Part shown: positions 35,305-45,907 of the stretch, piece by piece | How the letters are laid out: each line of letters begins with the position of its first letter | How positions within the stretch are numbered: position 1 is the first letter of the stretch | Assembly (NCBI GenBank): GCA_029706075.1 | Contig: JAINUG010000005.1 | Coordinates: 4,019,001 to 4,083,000 of the forward strand | DNA from: Aldrovandia affinis | Lineage: Eukaryota; Chordata; Actinopteri; Notacanthiformes; Halosauridae | Direction of reading: 5' to 3' | Length of the DNA: 64,000 nt | Notes under the pieces: model-generated | Seen by the model: only the letters and a program-made list of their open reading frames with translations | The model's database searches: none | What the model was told of the DNA's origin: nothing | Program-made: the position numbers and the translations under genes

Positions 35305-36239
35305 GAATGCCTAAGGCCCCCTCCAGACAATGTTTTTGAAAATGATCACAAAACAATTAGCTTGATGCCCACAGAGCCCACAAGCTAGATAAATGCATTA
35401 TTAGCTAGTCTGAAGAAGCGGGGTCATCACATAACGTGTTGTTGCCCCCCTTAACCCGTGCACCCCCCTCCCGTGCGGCAGTAATAGTGATCATCTTGGT
35501 TTCAGAGAGCAATGAACATTATACATATTTAGGAACATAGGGCTGTGAGAACATAGGGCTGTGGGAACATAGACACGCTCCCAAAGAAGAAGAGGCTAGT
35601 TAGTTAGTAAATGCAGTGATACAACAAAGCCGTATCAAACGTAGCTTTTCAGTCACGTTCCATAGATCTTGGGCTGGTATATTTGCCTGAAATAACAATC
35701 TAGTTTGTTATTTCAGGCAAATGTACCAGCCCAAGATACTGGTTAAGTAGCATCTTTTCAGTGAGTTCTTTAGCATATTCACAGAGCTTGTGCAGCTAGC
35801 TAACCAAAACACTGCTAGCAATCTAACTATGCAACTCGTATAGCAAAGCCACTTCAAACAGATTTTGAAACAATCATATTTTATAGCTATTAAAAGCACA
35901 CAACTGGGGAGAGTGTATATCAGCTTTGCCATTATATATGCTGTATATGTTTATGCTATACTGTATATGCTATACATGGCCAGCTAGGCAGACTAATAAT
36001 GCAGTTTATGGTTTTTGGCACTGGCACAGCTAACTGCATACAGTGTTACAAAGAACCACAGAACATTTGCTGCAGTTGCTTCTGCTTGCTGTGATTGATT
36101 AGCACATGTAAAACAGCATACTAGTTTTAGTGTGTAATAGTGTGTAATATGTAATAGTTTTTACAAAATGTTTATCATCATTACAATTGGTTTAGTTGTA
36201 TTAGCTATGAAGCTACTGTAGCTAAGAAACTATATAGAT
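35305..36239. other. Non-coding interior of the hAT shell
   Basis: Contains a short palindrome at 35670-35735 (GGGCTGGTATATTTGCCTGAAATAACAA against TTGTTATTTCAGG ... ACCAGCCC in the complement), CTAGTTAGTTAG runs and no coding region. Confidence 0.45.
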
Positions 36240-37952
36240 AACGAAACATCGAACAAAAAGTTTGGAAATTTGTGTTTGGTAGATTATTTCTCTGTTGTAA
36301 CAATGCTTCTTGGCAATACATTTTATACCGTTGAAAGCCTGTTTATTTCCCTTTTAAATGGTGCCCCATTTGTAAGGAACATGTATTTGCGGGATGAGCA
36401 GCACAGCTGAGTATGTGGGTTGCGCCCATGAAAAATTTGCCAAATCTTCTCTGCCAATGCCAAACAGCTTATTCTGCTGTTGCTATTGACTCTTGTTTGG
36501 TGTTGTTTGGTGGATTGGACGATTGAAGTCTATCAGTAACAAGGAAGAAACAAGACATATTGGCAATTTTACAATTTATTCATTTAACAAACAGTCAGGA
36601 GCCTCAGTAGCGTGTGGAAGAACCATACACAGCCACAACAGCCTGGCACCTCCTCCTCATGCTGGTCACCAGCGTGGTCACACACTGCTGTGGGATGGCA
36701 TTCCACTCCTCAACCAGGATTTGTCGCAAGTCAGCCAAAGTGGTTGTGTTGGTCACTCTAGCACGAACAGCACGCCAAAGCTGATCCCACAAGTGTTCAA
36801 TTGGGTTGAGGTCAAGACTGTTGGTAGGCCATTCCATTCTCTCTACTCCCAAATTCTGGAGGTAGTCTCTGATAAACCCCGCTCTGTGGGGGCGAGCGTA
36901 GTCATCTTGGAGGATGGAGTTCGGTCTCAGACTGTGGGATTGCCACTGGTTGCAGAATCTCATCTCGATATCTCTCTGCATTGAGATTGCCTCCAATGAT
37001 GACAAGCCTCGTTTTTCCAGTGATGGAGATGCCACCCCACACCATCACACTGCCTCCACCAAAAGGTGTTACTCTATCGGTGCAGCAATCAGCATAGCGT
37101 TCTCCCCGTCTTCTCCACACTTTGACCCTACGATCCAACTTCCGTAGGCAGAATCTGGACTCATCGCTGAACATAACGTTCCTCCACATGTTCAGGTTCC
37201 AGTGCAGGTGTTGCCGACACCAGCGCAAACGGGCCTGATGGTGAAGGGCAGCCATGGCAGGCCTCCTGGCAGCCCTATGAGCCCGGAGATTGGCTGCCTG
37301 CAGTCTGTTCCGGATTGTCTGGGCCGAGAGCCGTGTGCCATATCGTCCTGCAAACCTTGACTGCAAATCTGTAGAAGACAGCCTACGGTTCCTAAGTGCT
37401 GAAAGGGTGAGGAACCGGTCTTCTTAGGGTGTCGTCTTCTTGGGACACCCACTTTGCGGTCTGTCTCTGACATCCCCCGTTTCATGGAACTTGGCCTTCA
37501 GTTTGGAGATGGTACTAGGGCTCACTCCAAATAATGCCGCAACTTGCTTTTGCGGAACACCAGCTTGAAGTTGCCCTATCGCACGGGCCTTATTGAGATC
37601 AGACAAACGTGGCATGCCAATTCTTGGAGCAGACACCAATTGACCACTGTAGCAGGGCCCATGCTCACAGGTGCTGCCAATCAGGCACCTGATTGTCAGC
37701 ACCTGGGGGTAGCGGAAGCTCAAAACAAGAGTCAATAGCAACAGCAGAATAAGCTGTTTGGCATTGGCAGAGAAGATTTGGCAATTTTTTTATGGGCGAA
37801 TTTTGTATGTTCCTTACAAATGGGGCACCATTTAAAAGGGAAATTAACAGGCTTTCCAACGGTATACAATTTATTGCCAAGAAGCATTGTTACAACAGAG
37901 AAATAATCTACCAAACACACATTTCTGAACTTTTTGTTCAATGTTTAGTACT
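36240..37952 (-). mobile_element. Tc1-like element with long inverted repeats
   Basis: Inverted arms at about 36245-36500 and 37733-37948 share long blocks such as GTTTGGTAGATTATTTCTCT and CTCTGCCAATGCCAAACAGC. Between them is a minus-strand DD34E transposase gene. Arms of 215-255 bp fit the IR/DR type of fish Tc1 elements. The left arm has about 38 extra bases near 36385-36425. The exact ends and TA duplication could not be fixed. Confidence 0.8.
36604..37615 (-). pseudogene. Tc1-like transposase (DD34E), frameshifted
   Basis: Starts MPRLSDLNKARAIGQLQAG at 37615, then a helix-turn-helix (QKQVAALFGVSPSTISKL). A break near 37420 is followed by TIRNRLQAANLRAHRAARRP, FSDESRF with the first Asp, and GGGSVMVWGGIS. 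A second break near 36990 leads to LQDDYARPHRA (second Asp) and DLNPIEHLWDQL (Glu). The gene ends at 36604. At least two frameshifts, otherwise nearly full length. It lies between the long inverted arms, so it is the element's own transposase. Confidence 0.9.
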
Positions 37953-38929
37953 AGCTGGCTAATTCAGCTAGCAAAACCTACAGCTAGCTAGCACTACCCA
38001 GTTAGCTAGTTCATTAAATATTTCCCATACCATTTCCAGTTATTCAATCTAGGGATATAAATAACAAATTATTTGGTTATTGGATACTCTCTTTCTCCAC
38101 TCGAATACTATTCAGAAACGTTTCTGAAGCGGGGTTGAGTAAGAAGTATTTTTTTTTACCAAGCAGAAATGACAGTAGTTTGAAGTTAATTAAGTCAGAT
38201 TGATGTTAATTAAATGTTTATCAAGTTCAGACTATTACAACAAGAAAATTCAGGCAACAAAAGTTTATAAAAAAATTAATATTATAATCACATTTTTACC
38301 AATGTAAACATTAATGGATTCAATTCATACCAATTAATAGGCAATGCAACCTCGTGACAATGATAATTGCTGGAGATGCACATGCCGCAACTGTCAAAAT
38401 GGTAATTTGTTTCGCAATACTGTGTACCCACTGAAACAACAGGGACATTTGTATTTTTTTGTTTCCCCAAAGACACCAAATAGAGGAAATTGTGGGAGAT
38501 AATGTTACCATGTACCATCTGGCTATCTATTTAGCTAAGGGTAGCTAGCTAGATTCACAAGTTTATTGAAAAAATACTACTGTACTTTTCTTAGTTAATG
38601 GAGCCCTGTCAATAAAGTGACAATGTGAATGAATTTACATGGTCTCTTGTCAAGTTACGTCTCTTCTTGTCTGTATACATTTGAGTTTAGATGGCAAGGT
38701 ATATTTGCCATCTAAAGTGCAGATGCCAAGGGTGCACGGTTGTGTAGCTGTCATTTTGCAAATGGAAAAAAGGGACAGGCCCAACACTGTTTAAATTGAA
38801 TGAGAAGAAGCTTTTCAGAATCCCATCCCCAGCAACAAAAAAAAAGCTAGTTTGAAATCCTTTTATAACATTTAATTCAATATTTAATTAATCCATAAAG
38901 CTAGCTAGTTAATGTTTATTCATTTTACA
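37953..38929. other. Non-coding interior of the hAT shell
   Basis: AT-rich with GCTAGCTAG-type runs; no gene or further element recognised. Confidence 0.45.
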
Positions 38930-39360
38930 TTTACTTTTTAAGCATTTAGCAGAGAGACAAGATGTGCATTAATACATGGTAAGAACAATCATTGTTCGCG
39001 CAAGAGATCAGTGCAGTAATACAGCGATAGACATCATTGTTGGCAGCTGCATACCATACCTGTAACACTGGGAAGGAAAAGGTTAGTATATATTTTTTAG
39101 TAAATATATCTGTGAGAGCAGAGAGAGTGATAGGTTGAAAACAGGCCAGGTTGGATGAGCAGAGCGGTGAGACACCTAGGCTACGTGCAGGTGGTGTGAT
39201 ATTACTTCTGATGTCCTCAACTTTGTTGATGAAGAATTTTAAAAATTTCTCACATTTTGTTGGAGACACATCGAGGACACAATCAGAGATAGAATAAACA
39301 AAAATAGCAGCAAGCGACGAGCAGCCGTAAACATGGGCGCGGCCATCTTAGTGCCAAGTT
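38930..39360 (-). mobile_element. Miniature L2-type LINE (5' start + linker + 3' tail)
   Basis: On the minus strand the copy starts AAGATGGCCGCGCCCATGTT (39355) with a short hydrophobic peptide start. It runs into SPTKCEKFLKFFINKVEDIR and CFQPITLSALTDI, the segment between endonuclease and reverse transcriptase in L2-type LINEs, then jumps to the 3' tail with CTGCTAAATGC. Endonuclease and reverse transcriptase are both deleted. This is a ~430 bp non-autonomous derivative. Confidence 0.7.
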
Positions 39361-39680
39361 AACTAGCAGGTAGCTAGCTACGTTATAATTTGAGATGCTA
39401 CCTAGCTGCACCAGGTAACGTTGCCTAAAAAGATCGAATTACTCGTTTTAATTGATAACTAGCTAACTGGCTCGCACTTCACAGCATATTTTGCAGAGGC
39501 CCCAGAATTTACCATTATAACATTAACTAATTGAACTACTCTGCAGTAGGTTGTGGTCCTTGACACACCGCAAACAGTAGGTAACGTTAGCCTACCTGCC
39601 TCGCTATATCGATCCAGTTGATGTTAGCTCGCGGATAGCTGGCTACCTTACTGAGAAATACTCAATACACGCATATACGA

Positions 39681-39757
39681 CACAATTAGAGATAGAATAA
39701 ACAAAAAAATAGCAGCAAGCGACGAGCAGCCGTAAACATAGGCGCGGCCATCTTGAT
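39681..39757 (-). mobile_element. Duplicate of the L2-type 5' start
   Basis: A second copy of the 5' ~77 bp of the miniature LINE (AAGATGGCCGCGCCTATG on the minus strand) in the same orientation ~325 bp away, diverging after the start peptide. Confidence 0.65.
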
Positions 39758-40042
39758 GAGCCTTTTGATTGAGTGGTACTTTTGATACATAGCTCATAAG
39801 CATATTATACATATGCTTATAATGCATTATGACAAGGGTATTCATAGGAAGTGCTAACATAGTTTCTACGCACATACAATTGTTGTGTTGATTTACAGTA
39901 ATGGTACACCTCTGGCAGCACAGTGCTGTACCCCTCATTTGAAACCAAGAATGCCCCGTACCCTCCATCCCCCGTCCCCTGTCCCCTACGCCATTTGTGC
40001 TTGGGGCCCCCCAAAAAGTTCATAGTCGGCACTGTCTGTGAC

Positions 40043-41309
40043 TCACAATGCCAGACAGGTACAACTAGAGGTATGGCCACACACACAAATTGCCCTCTGG
40101 TGCAGCACTAATTAAAAGCCAAAACATGAATGAAGTGTGACTTGGGAGCTTTACGTAAACTGGTCAACAAGCAGCAATTTTCAGCATGTTACAGCATAGA
40201 TTTGGTAATGGAAACACTGCTCATCTTTCAGTCTTCCAGGGTTTTTAAAAATGAAGAAAATATTCAGTGGCATGAATAGGTTTGTGTGGTTTCCTAATTG
40301 ACACTTCATTTTAGTGGAAAGTGTGTTTGGGGTCTAAACTAGCTGATCCGCAGCAGTTATTATGAGTTCTGAGTCTAAAAGTCTTTAATGTGGTCAGGTT
40401 TGTTTCTGACAAGGAGCGCTGTGGTGAAGACCTTGACTTGTTTCAGTATTCATGCCGCAACTCTGCTCTAATCCATGTGTTCTCTCCACTTGTCCCAAAA
40501 GTACTCTCTGCCCTTATAAAGACAAACAAAGGAAATCCCTGAATCTCTCCTGGATCACATTTGTCCGATAATTATTCCTCACCTTAAGACAAGGAACCGC
40601 CATTATAGAACACACATTCAAACTTCTAATTTTGTGTGTGTGTGTGGGTGGGTAGGTGTGTGTTACCTCATTGTCTAAAAAGCCAAAAGTAATGGTCAGC
40701 ATAAGCGAGCCTGTATGCCACTGCTGTGCAACTACCTTTGTGCATTTATGGCAAAATGTGAATATTCTAGTTGCGTGCAGCTTACATTCATGTTTTAAAC
40801 TGAATGTTTAAAAAAACCATTGTATTTTAAAGTTGTACTTTTTTTCTATCTATTATTATATACCAAATAACAAAATCTTTAATAGAGATAGCCAGTACTT
40901 GAATCCCATCAGATACATAGTATTTTAAATTATATTTAATTCAATTCAATTTTATGAAAATATATATATTTTTAGTACCACACGATGTGTGACATTTTTC
41001 CTCCCTAGTCTTTCTTCTGACTCTGTAATCAGAACCGTAATGTAATGGAACGAAGTACCGCGATAAACCACTGGACACCACAGGCATCTTGTATGCCTCG
41101 TCTCTGTCCGTGGACTCCAAAGCCCCAAATGTCTTCAGCCCCTAGCAACGCCCCTGGTGTCAGGAGTGGAAACTAAATGTCAAAAGAAGGGGAAGTCTAA
41201 GGTTTGAAGAAATCATCCAGGCCTCCATTATACATCACGGTCTGGACAGGAACCAGGAGAGGGCTGGTGGTGACACAGTCTGTTCTCAGGGTGATGGAAG
41301 GGGCGGAAG
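40043..41309. other. No gene recognised
   Basis: Plain AT-rich sequence; a short GT run at 40634-40665. Nothing assigned. Confidence 0.45.
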
Positions 41310-41836
41310 CAGTGCTTAATTTGTGCCGGGGTTAGCCGGGGCATAGCCCCGGCAAATGCCAAGAATCCGATTTTGCGCCCTGGCAAATGTCTTACTCAGA
41401 ATCAGAGCCCCAGGCTCATAAATATCTAAAGTGCAACAACAACGCATATTTTAAACTGGTATTAAACAACGTTAAGTCCAGTGAACATTACAAGAGTAGG
41501 TGCGCGAGCCGCTGTTAACACTGTAGCAATTTCCAGCGCAGAGTGCGAGAGAGGTTTCTCAAAAATGAATCTAATCTGCACATCAACAAGAGAGTCTTTA
41601 AAAACAGCAACCATATCATCATTCCTTTTTTTTAACTTGTTGCTTCACCACTGGAAAGTTTCAACCCAACCCCATATGTCCGGACGTGGCTTACTTTCAA
41701 AGGGCACCGAGGAGAAAGATGATGCGAGAAGTAAAGGGAGGCAGAAGGATAGCGGAGAGAGAGAGGCGAGGAGCATGGCTGTGGTTGGGGCAGGTGGGTT
41801 GAGCCCCGGCATCTCTTATTTTACAAATTAAGCCCC
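41310..41836 (+). mobile_element. hAT deletion derivative, 3' coding end
   Basis: Starts CAGTGCTTAATTTGTGCCGG and ends ACAAATTAAGCCCC, the degraded inverse of the same end. GCCCCGGC-rich subterminal sequence occurs on both sides. No clear 8 bp duplication. The interior holds a transposase C-terminus. Confidence 0.65.
41481..41831 (+). pseudogene. hAT transposase dimerisation domain fragment
   Basis: NTVAISSAECERGFSKMNLI is the hATC signature (SSAxxERGFS). RESLKTATISSFLFFNLL and PHMSGRGLLSKG-type sequence then continue to a polar tail. The RNase H-like core is absent. The frame is open for 116 residues, but the first Met is probably not a real start. Confidence 0.7.
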
Positions 41837-42059
41837 AGGGAAGATAACAAATTGAATAGGTTTGAGTAAAGGTTAGGTATGTTAGGGAGGCCAGTGATGC
41901 AGCACATCTTAAAGATGAGCAGGAAGAGGATATATGAGCCATTGAGAGCGGACTAGCACTGACAGCACCATAACACAGCACAGAACAACTAACCCTGAGC
42001 GTTCACATGCCATGATAGGGTGACAGCACCATCAGCTCAGCTCTACAGTCTCAATCCAG

Positions 42060-42560
42060 TCACCCTACTCGTTTTTAGCTATAGGATTGACTCAAAGGGT
42101 AGGTTTTTAGCCTAGATTTTAGAGAGCGTGTCGGAAGCCCGTACATTTAGAGGAGGATTGTTCCATAAAAGCGGAACTCTGTGTGAGAAGGCTTTGCCTC
42201 CCATTGTGCTTTTTGTTATTCTTGGAATATTCAGATATCCAGCATTTTGTGAATGGAGCAATCCCTGTGAAGAGTAAGGGATGAGTAGCTCACTAAGATA
42301 TTCTGGAGCAAGACTATTTAAAGCCTTGTAGGTTAGGGACTATTACTATGTTTGCATTTCTTAGTTCTAGTAAGTACCCTAGCAGCTACATTCTGTATCA
42401 ATTGGAGACTTCTAAAGGAAGAGTTTGAGCATTACAGTAATCTAGTCTTCAGTTTATAAAAGCATTCATATTTTTTTCAGCATCATGCTGAGATAATATC
42501 TTACTTAATTTTGATACTGTATATTCCTGAGTTGAAAGAAGGCCACTCTTGTGATATTAT
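42060..42560 (-). pseudogene. L2/Rex1-type LINE reverse transcriptase end, decayed
   Basis: The minus strand shows, through several frame breaks, LDYCNAQTL, LIQNVAARVLTRTKK, KALNSLAPEYLSELL, GGKAFSHRVPLLWNN and LSKFRLKTYPL-like text. This is the conserved order of the C-terminal part of L2/Rex1-type LINE proteins. Too many indels to be coding. Confidence 0.75.
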
Positions 42561-42699
42561 TATTGTCCAAAATGAAAGATCTGAGTCAATAGTCACACCA
42601 CGGTTTTAACAGTCGCATTGGATGTGACAGTGAACCCCAGTGAAATGGACCTCTTCACCAGGTTTAACGGAAAAAAACTAAAAGCTTTTATTTCTCTGT

Positions 42700-42865
42700 G
42701 TTATCGGTACGATATGCAGCGGCCAACAATGTCTGTTGCAGTGTTACTACACTGATCTCTTGCACTAACTATGATTAATCTTACCATGTTTAAATGCACT
42801 TTTGTAAGTCACTTTGGATAACAGCGTCTGCTAAATACCGTAAAGGTAAATGTAATGTAGGTCGA
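42700..42865 (+). mobile_element. L2-type 3' tail copy
   Basis: Contains CTGATCTCTTGCACTAACTA, ATGCACTTTTGTAAGTCACT, AGCGTCTGCTAAATACC and ends in AATGTAATGTA. The same sequence family occurs, mostly inverted, at 38930, 50928 and 58690. Confidence 0.8.
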
Positions 42866-43548
42866 GGAGTACAAGTATGGACATACAGCCATGGTCAGAG
42901 GAAAGAAGAAAATTGTTCATTACTTGGGCTGTCTCATTGCTATAGTTGAAACAGAATGAAACACCTCGCACACATTGTTAGCCTATAAGAAGGAGGAAAG
43001 CTGTTGGGGAATATATTTATCAAGAATTTTTTATAAGAACAGAAGGTTTGACATTAGCCTGTACTTCGACAGGTCAGTGGGGTCTAGATTTGGTTTCTTA
43101 AGTAACTTTTTGAGGGATTTCGTAACATGCCCTGATAATCCGTAATGCATTCATTAGTATAGCAGTCTATGAACACCATTCTGAAAACCTGCAATATATT
43201 TTTCGTCAGCGAATGACTCTAGCCCAATCAGATCCTCCACAAGCTCAGGGAAATAAAAAGCACAGCACCACACCCCCTATTACCACATCAGTAGTGCAAA
43301 ACAGGCGGAAATAACTTTGTTAAATCCTTGGTGGCATAATGTAAGAGGATGCTATAGGCCACCAGCTTCGGACAGCAACATTAATACTATGCTCTATGGA
43401 AACAAGCTTGTTAGGTAGTTGAGGGTCAGGACAGAGTAATTGTCAAGAGGGGTTTTTAGATGTGGTTAATTTTGTTTGTTTGTTTTTGGTGCAGTCTGTT
43501 ACTCAGCCTACGAATTAATCTTGTTTTGTATAATAATCCTGACTAATA
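42866..43548. other. No gene recognised
   Basis: AT-rich DNA between the L2 tail and the palindromic element. Nothing assigned. Confidence 0.4.
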
Positions 43549-43823
43549 GGCCGTAAGGTGAACGCCGAAAATGTGTCTAGAAAGCGAATCTCGTTCCCAT
43601 CAAACCCGACTACACACTTTTTACTTTATAAAAAAGATCTATTGGTGTTGAGCGAGAAAAAAAAAGTTCTACTTGTGGAATCCTGCAGTTATTTTATAAT
43701 CAGTGTTTTAATTCGGCACTAGTACGTCCCGGCGTAATCAATAGTTTGTTTACGAGTGGTGAAGCGGCCGTCACGTGATCGCGCTAGACCAATAAGGTGG
43801 CCGCTTTTGAACTAGCTTCCAAG

Positions 43824-43916
43824 ATGTGTGCCTCCACGGCGTTAACAAGCAGTAACGAAGACGAAGAAAATCCTGCCAAAAGTCCTCCGAAAGTGTGTTT
43901 AGTGCGTTCAAAATGA
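43824..43916 (+). other. Small frame near the left end of the palindrome
   Basis: MCASTALTSSNEDEENPAK continues for 30 residues to a stop. It is mirrored at 47412-47503 on the minus strand, where one base is lost. It is followed by AAATAAAAGGTATCC, which could be a donor site. This may be the first exon of a transposon gene reading inward from the end, or a chance frame in the terminal repeat. Confidence 0.35.
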
Positions 43917-44074
43917 TATATCGCAAGTTCAGGACTAAATAAAAGGTATCCAGGACGTTAATTTAACATTTTATTTTGTTTCTGGTGAAATTTCATTGAA
44001 ATGTCGATGCGAAATGCGATATTTTTGACCCGGAATGTGAGATATCTTTGCCCAAATGCTAACTGCCTGCGCAA

Positions 44075-44280
44075 AATGTAATTATCAGATAAGATAGATT
44101 TGTTCTTGCACTTACCTCAGCCCTGGTTATGCTCTTGGATGCTTGTTTAGTAGGGAGATGTACTTATGATTTCCGGTGACTAGCAGTTCTCTTGCTTACC
44201 TACGTTAAATGCACTTATTGTAAGTCGCTTTGGATAAAAGAATGTGCTAAATGCCTGTAATGTAATGTAATGAATGTGAA
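44075..44280 (+). mobile_element. L2-type SINE/LINE tail inside the left arm
   Basis: GTAAGTCGCTTTGGATAAAA followed by TGCTAAATGCCTGTAATGTA is the L2-type 3' tail. The mirror copy is at 47038-47225 in the right arm, so the insertion predates the inverted duplication. Confidence 0.75.
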
Positions 44281-44718
44281 TAAAAACGAAAATCATATGC
44301 TGAGGGTTCTGCTTGCAACTTTATTCTTGCAGCATCTGTGAGGCCATTGACAGCTACAGTACATATAGAACCGTAGGCAGAGGTCTACGTCGACCGAGAT
44401 TTGACAAAGTAATGGACATTCAACGATAACAATGCACAATTTGACTACATTACAGAGGGAACAGAGAGAGGCTACGGAGCTAAGAAGAAGCAACAAAGGT
44501 GAACGTTTGATGACACAGAGATGCCGTTCTGTAGCAACACATGCACAAAACTGTACAAGTACACTGATGAGATATTTTGTGATGTTAAATTAATCTAAAT
44601 AAAAGTTTATTTGATTTAAATAAAATTCAAAAGTACACCTCAACAAAACCATCATCTTTATGAACAGTTAGAACAGTCTGTGTCAAAGCAAGACAAAAAA
44701 GTGTCCCAAGTCTATAGA

Positions 44719-45231
44719 TCAGAAACACCCCACCCCCACCCCACATTTCCCAGGTAACACGGCAAGTCTCTTAGTCATCACTATCACTATCAGGAGAGCT
44801 ATCATCACATGTAGCCCTTTCTCAGTTTCTTTGAAAACATTTTCACAATTTTGGCACCGACATAAATCTGTACAAGACAGTCTTGCAGACATACAGGAAC
44901 ATCTTCCTGTCTCGCATTTGCCTTGCCTGCAACTGCAGTGGACTACCTGCAACACACTTTCAGGGGCAGGATTTCTAGTCATCCAGGTCACTGTTAAGTC
45001 CCCATCCTCAAGGTGCCATCCATTGCCAGCAGGTGATGGGGCACACATCTTGGCTTTAAGAGATGATCTCATTATTGCTGCTTGGTAGTTTGCCCTTTTG
45101 CAGTGTTGGTACAGGGCGTCACTTGTGGGGGGTATGGATAGTTCTGGCAAAGCTGATGATGCCATGCAGAACACCTTGTATCGTGCCTCATTAACATTTT
45201 CAGCAGCTGACTGGTCATACAGGTGGCACAT
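44719..45231 (-). CDS. CXC-domain protein, C-terminal half, left-arm copy
   Basis: A 170-residue frame. Residues 1-60 (MCHLYDQSAAENVNEARYKV, then LYQHCKRANYQAAI) belong to a family repeated many times in fish and invertebrate genomes, judged by memory of its pattern. Residues ~95-130 form a cysteine array, CSCRQGKCETGRCSCMS then CTDLCRCQNCEN, resembling the CXC motif of tesmin/TSO1 proteins, which binds DNA or zinc. After FKETE the frame shifts relative to the right arm and runs into non-homologous hydrophobic residues. This copy reads through two codons that are stops in the right arm. The catalytic half is not in this arm. Confidence 0.65.
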   Translation of the reverse strand: MCHLYDQSAAENVNEARYKVFCMASSALPELSIPPTSDALYQHCKRANYQAAIMRSSLKAKMCAPSPAGNGWHLEDGDLTVTWMTRNPAPESVLQVVHCSCRQGKCETGRCSCMSARLSCTDLCRCQNCENVFKETEKGLHVMIALLIVIVMTKRLAVLPGKCGVGVGCF

Positions 45232-45373
45232 GTATTTGCAAAGTATTGCAAAGGTAGGCTGCTACCCAGATTTGTAAAGGCAGTCAGGTATTCATATATT
45301 TTTCGCAAGCAACAGAAAATGGCTTTCTTTTGCCCTTGCCATAAAAGGCACTTGTCACATTCCTCATGATCAC

Positions 45374-45907
45374 ATGTCAGATCTTCAGCAGCACAAGTGT
45401 ACACGGATAGACTTTGTGATTGACCAGTATCCGGAAATTAGTATTAAAAATGTAGAACGGTCACATAGAGCTGGTGGCGGTACACAACGGGTGCAAATCT
45501 ATGGACGGGATCAGAAGACACCAACACAACGGAAAAAGTTTCTATCAGAAGGAACAAACAAAGAGGCACTGGCAGAATTCCTCTATGTTGCATGGCAAGA
45601 TGCTGATCTTACTGCTGTGGGCAAGGACTTCAGCTTGTACATAGCACATGGAGAACTATGTCACTGCGTGACTGTAATGGAAGGTTTACAAACTCTCAGT
45701 GCTATTGAAGATCTGACATGTGATCATGAGGAATGTGACACCAGGGTGTTTTTACATGCACAACATGCTGCACAGGAATATCAAACTGTTGTCATCAAGA
45801 GCCCTGATACTGATGTGCCAGTGATTGCTGTAAGTCTGCAGACAGATTTACCATGTAGGTTGTATTTTTCACAGGAGTTGGCAACAGAACGAGGATCATT
45901 GACTTAG
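45374..45907 (+). CDS. Spacer frame with PIN/XPG-like acidic motifs
   Basis: A 177-residue frame that starts in the left arm edge and crosses the spacer into the right arm. CTRIDFVIDQYPEISIKN opens the recognisable part. Then come HEECDTRVFLHAQHAA and VVIKSPDTDVPVIAVSL, each with acidic residues in places that recall PIN/XPG-type nuclease folds. Right after the stop a frameshifted continuation carries IHTFSGCDSTSAFYGKGK, a GCD motif as in XPG/FEN nucleases. The nuclease reading is inference from this spacing; the true fold is unknown. The frame is the non-duplicated middle of the gene whose end is present twice. Confidence 0.55.
   Translation: MSDLQQHKCTRIDFVIDQYPEISIKNVERSHRAGGGTQRVQIYGRDQKTPTQRKKFLSEGTNKEALAEFLYVAWQDADLTAVGKDFSLYIAHGELCHCVTVMEGLQTLSAIEDLTCDHEECDTRVFLHAQHAAQEYQTVVIKSPDTDVPVIAVSLQTDLPCRLYFSQELATERGSLT

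Larger units (their letters stand above)
35283..40034. mobile_element. Large hAT shell with nested insertions
   Basis: The left end CAGTGCTGGCCCTCATCACA and the right end AAGTTCATAGTCGGCACTG are CAGTG...CACTG termini, flanked by the perfect 8 bp duplication TCTGTGAC (35275-35282 and 40035-40042). Subterminal GGCCCCC (35316) and GGGGCCCCCC (40004) also pair. No hAT transposase is left inside. The 4.75 kb interior is non-coding DNA rich in GCTAGCTAG, a Tc1-like element (about 36240-37952) and L2 pieces (38930-39757). Confidence 0.85.

Noticed and set aside
41310..41836. 8 bp target duplication for the hATC fragment
   Set aside because: GGCGGAAG and AGGGAAGA do not match; right end is degraded.
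44831..45088. Plus-strand frame in the left arm (mirrored at 46250-46507)
   Set aside because: Antisense shadow of the CXC-domain frame; no family motif in this reading.
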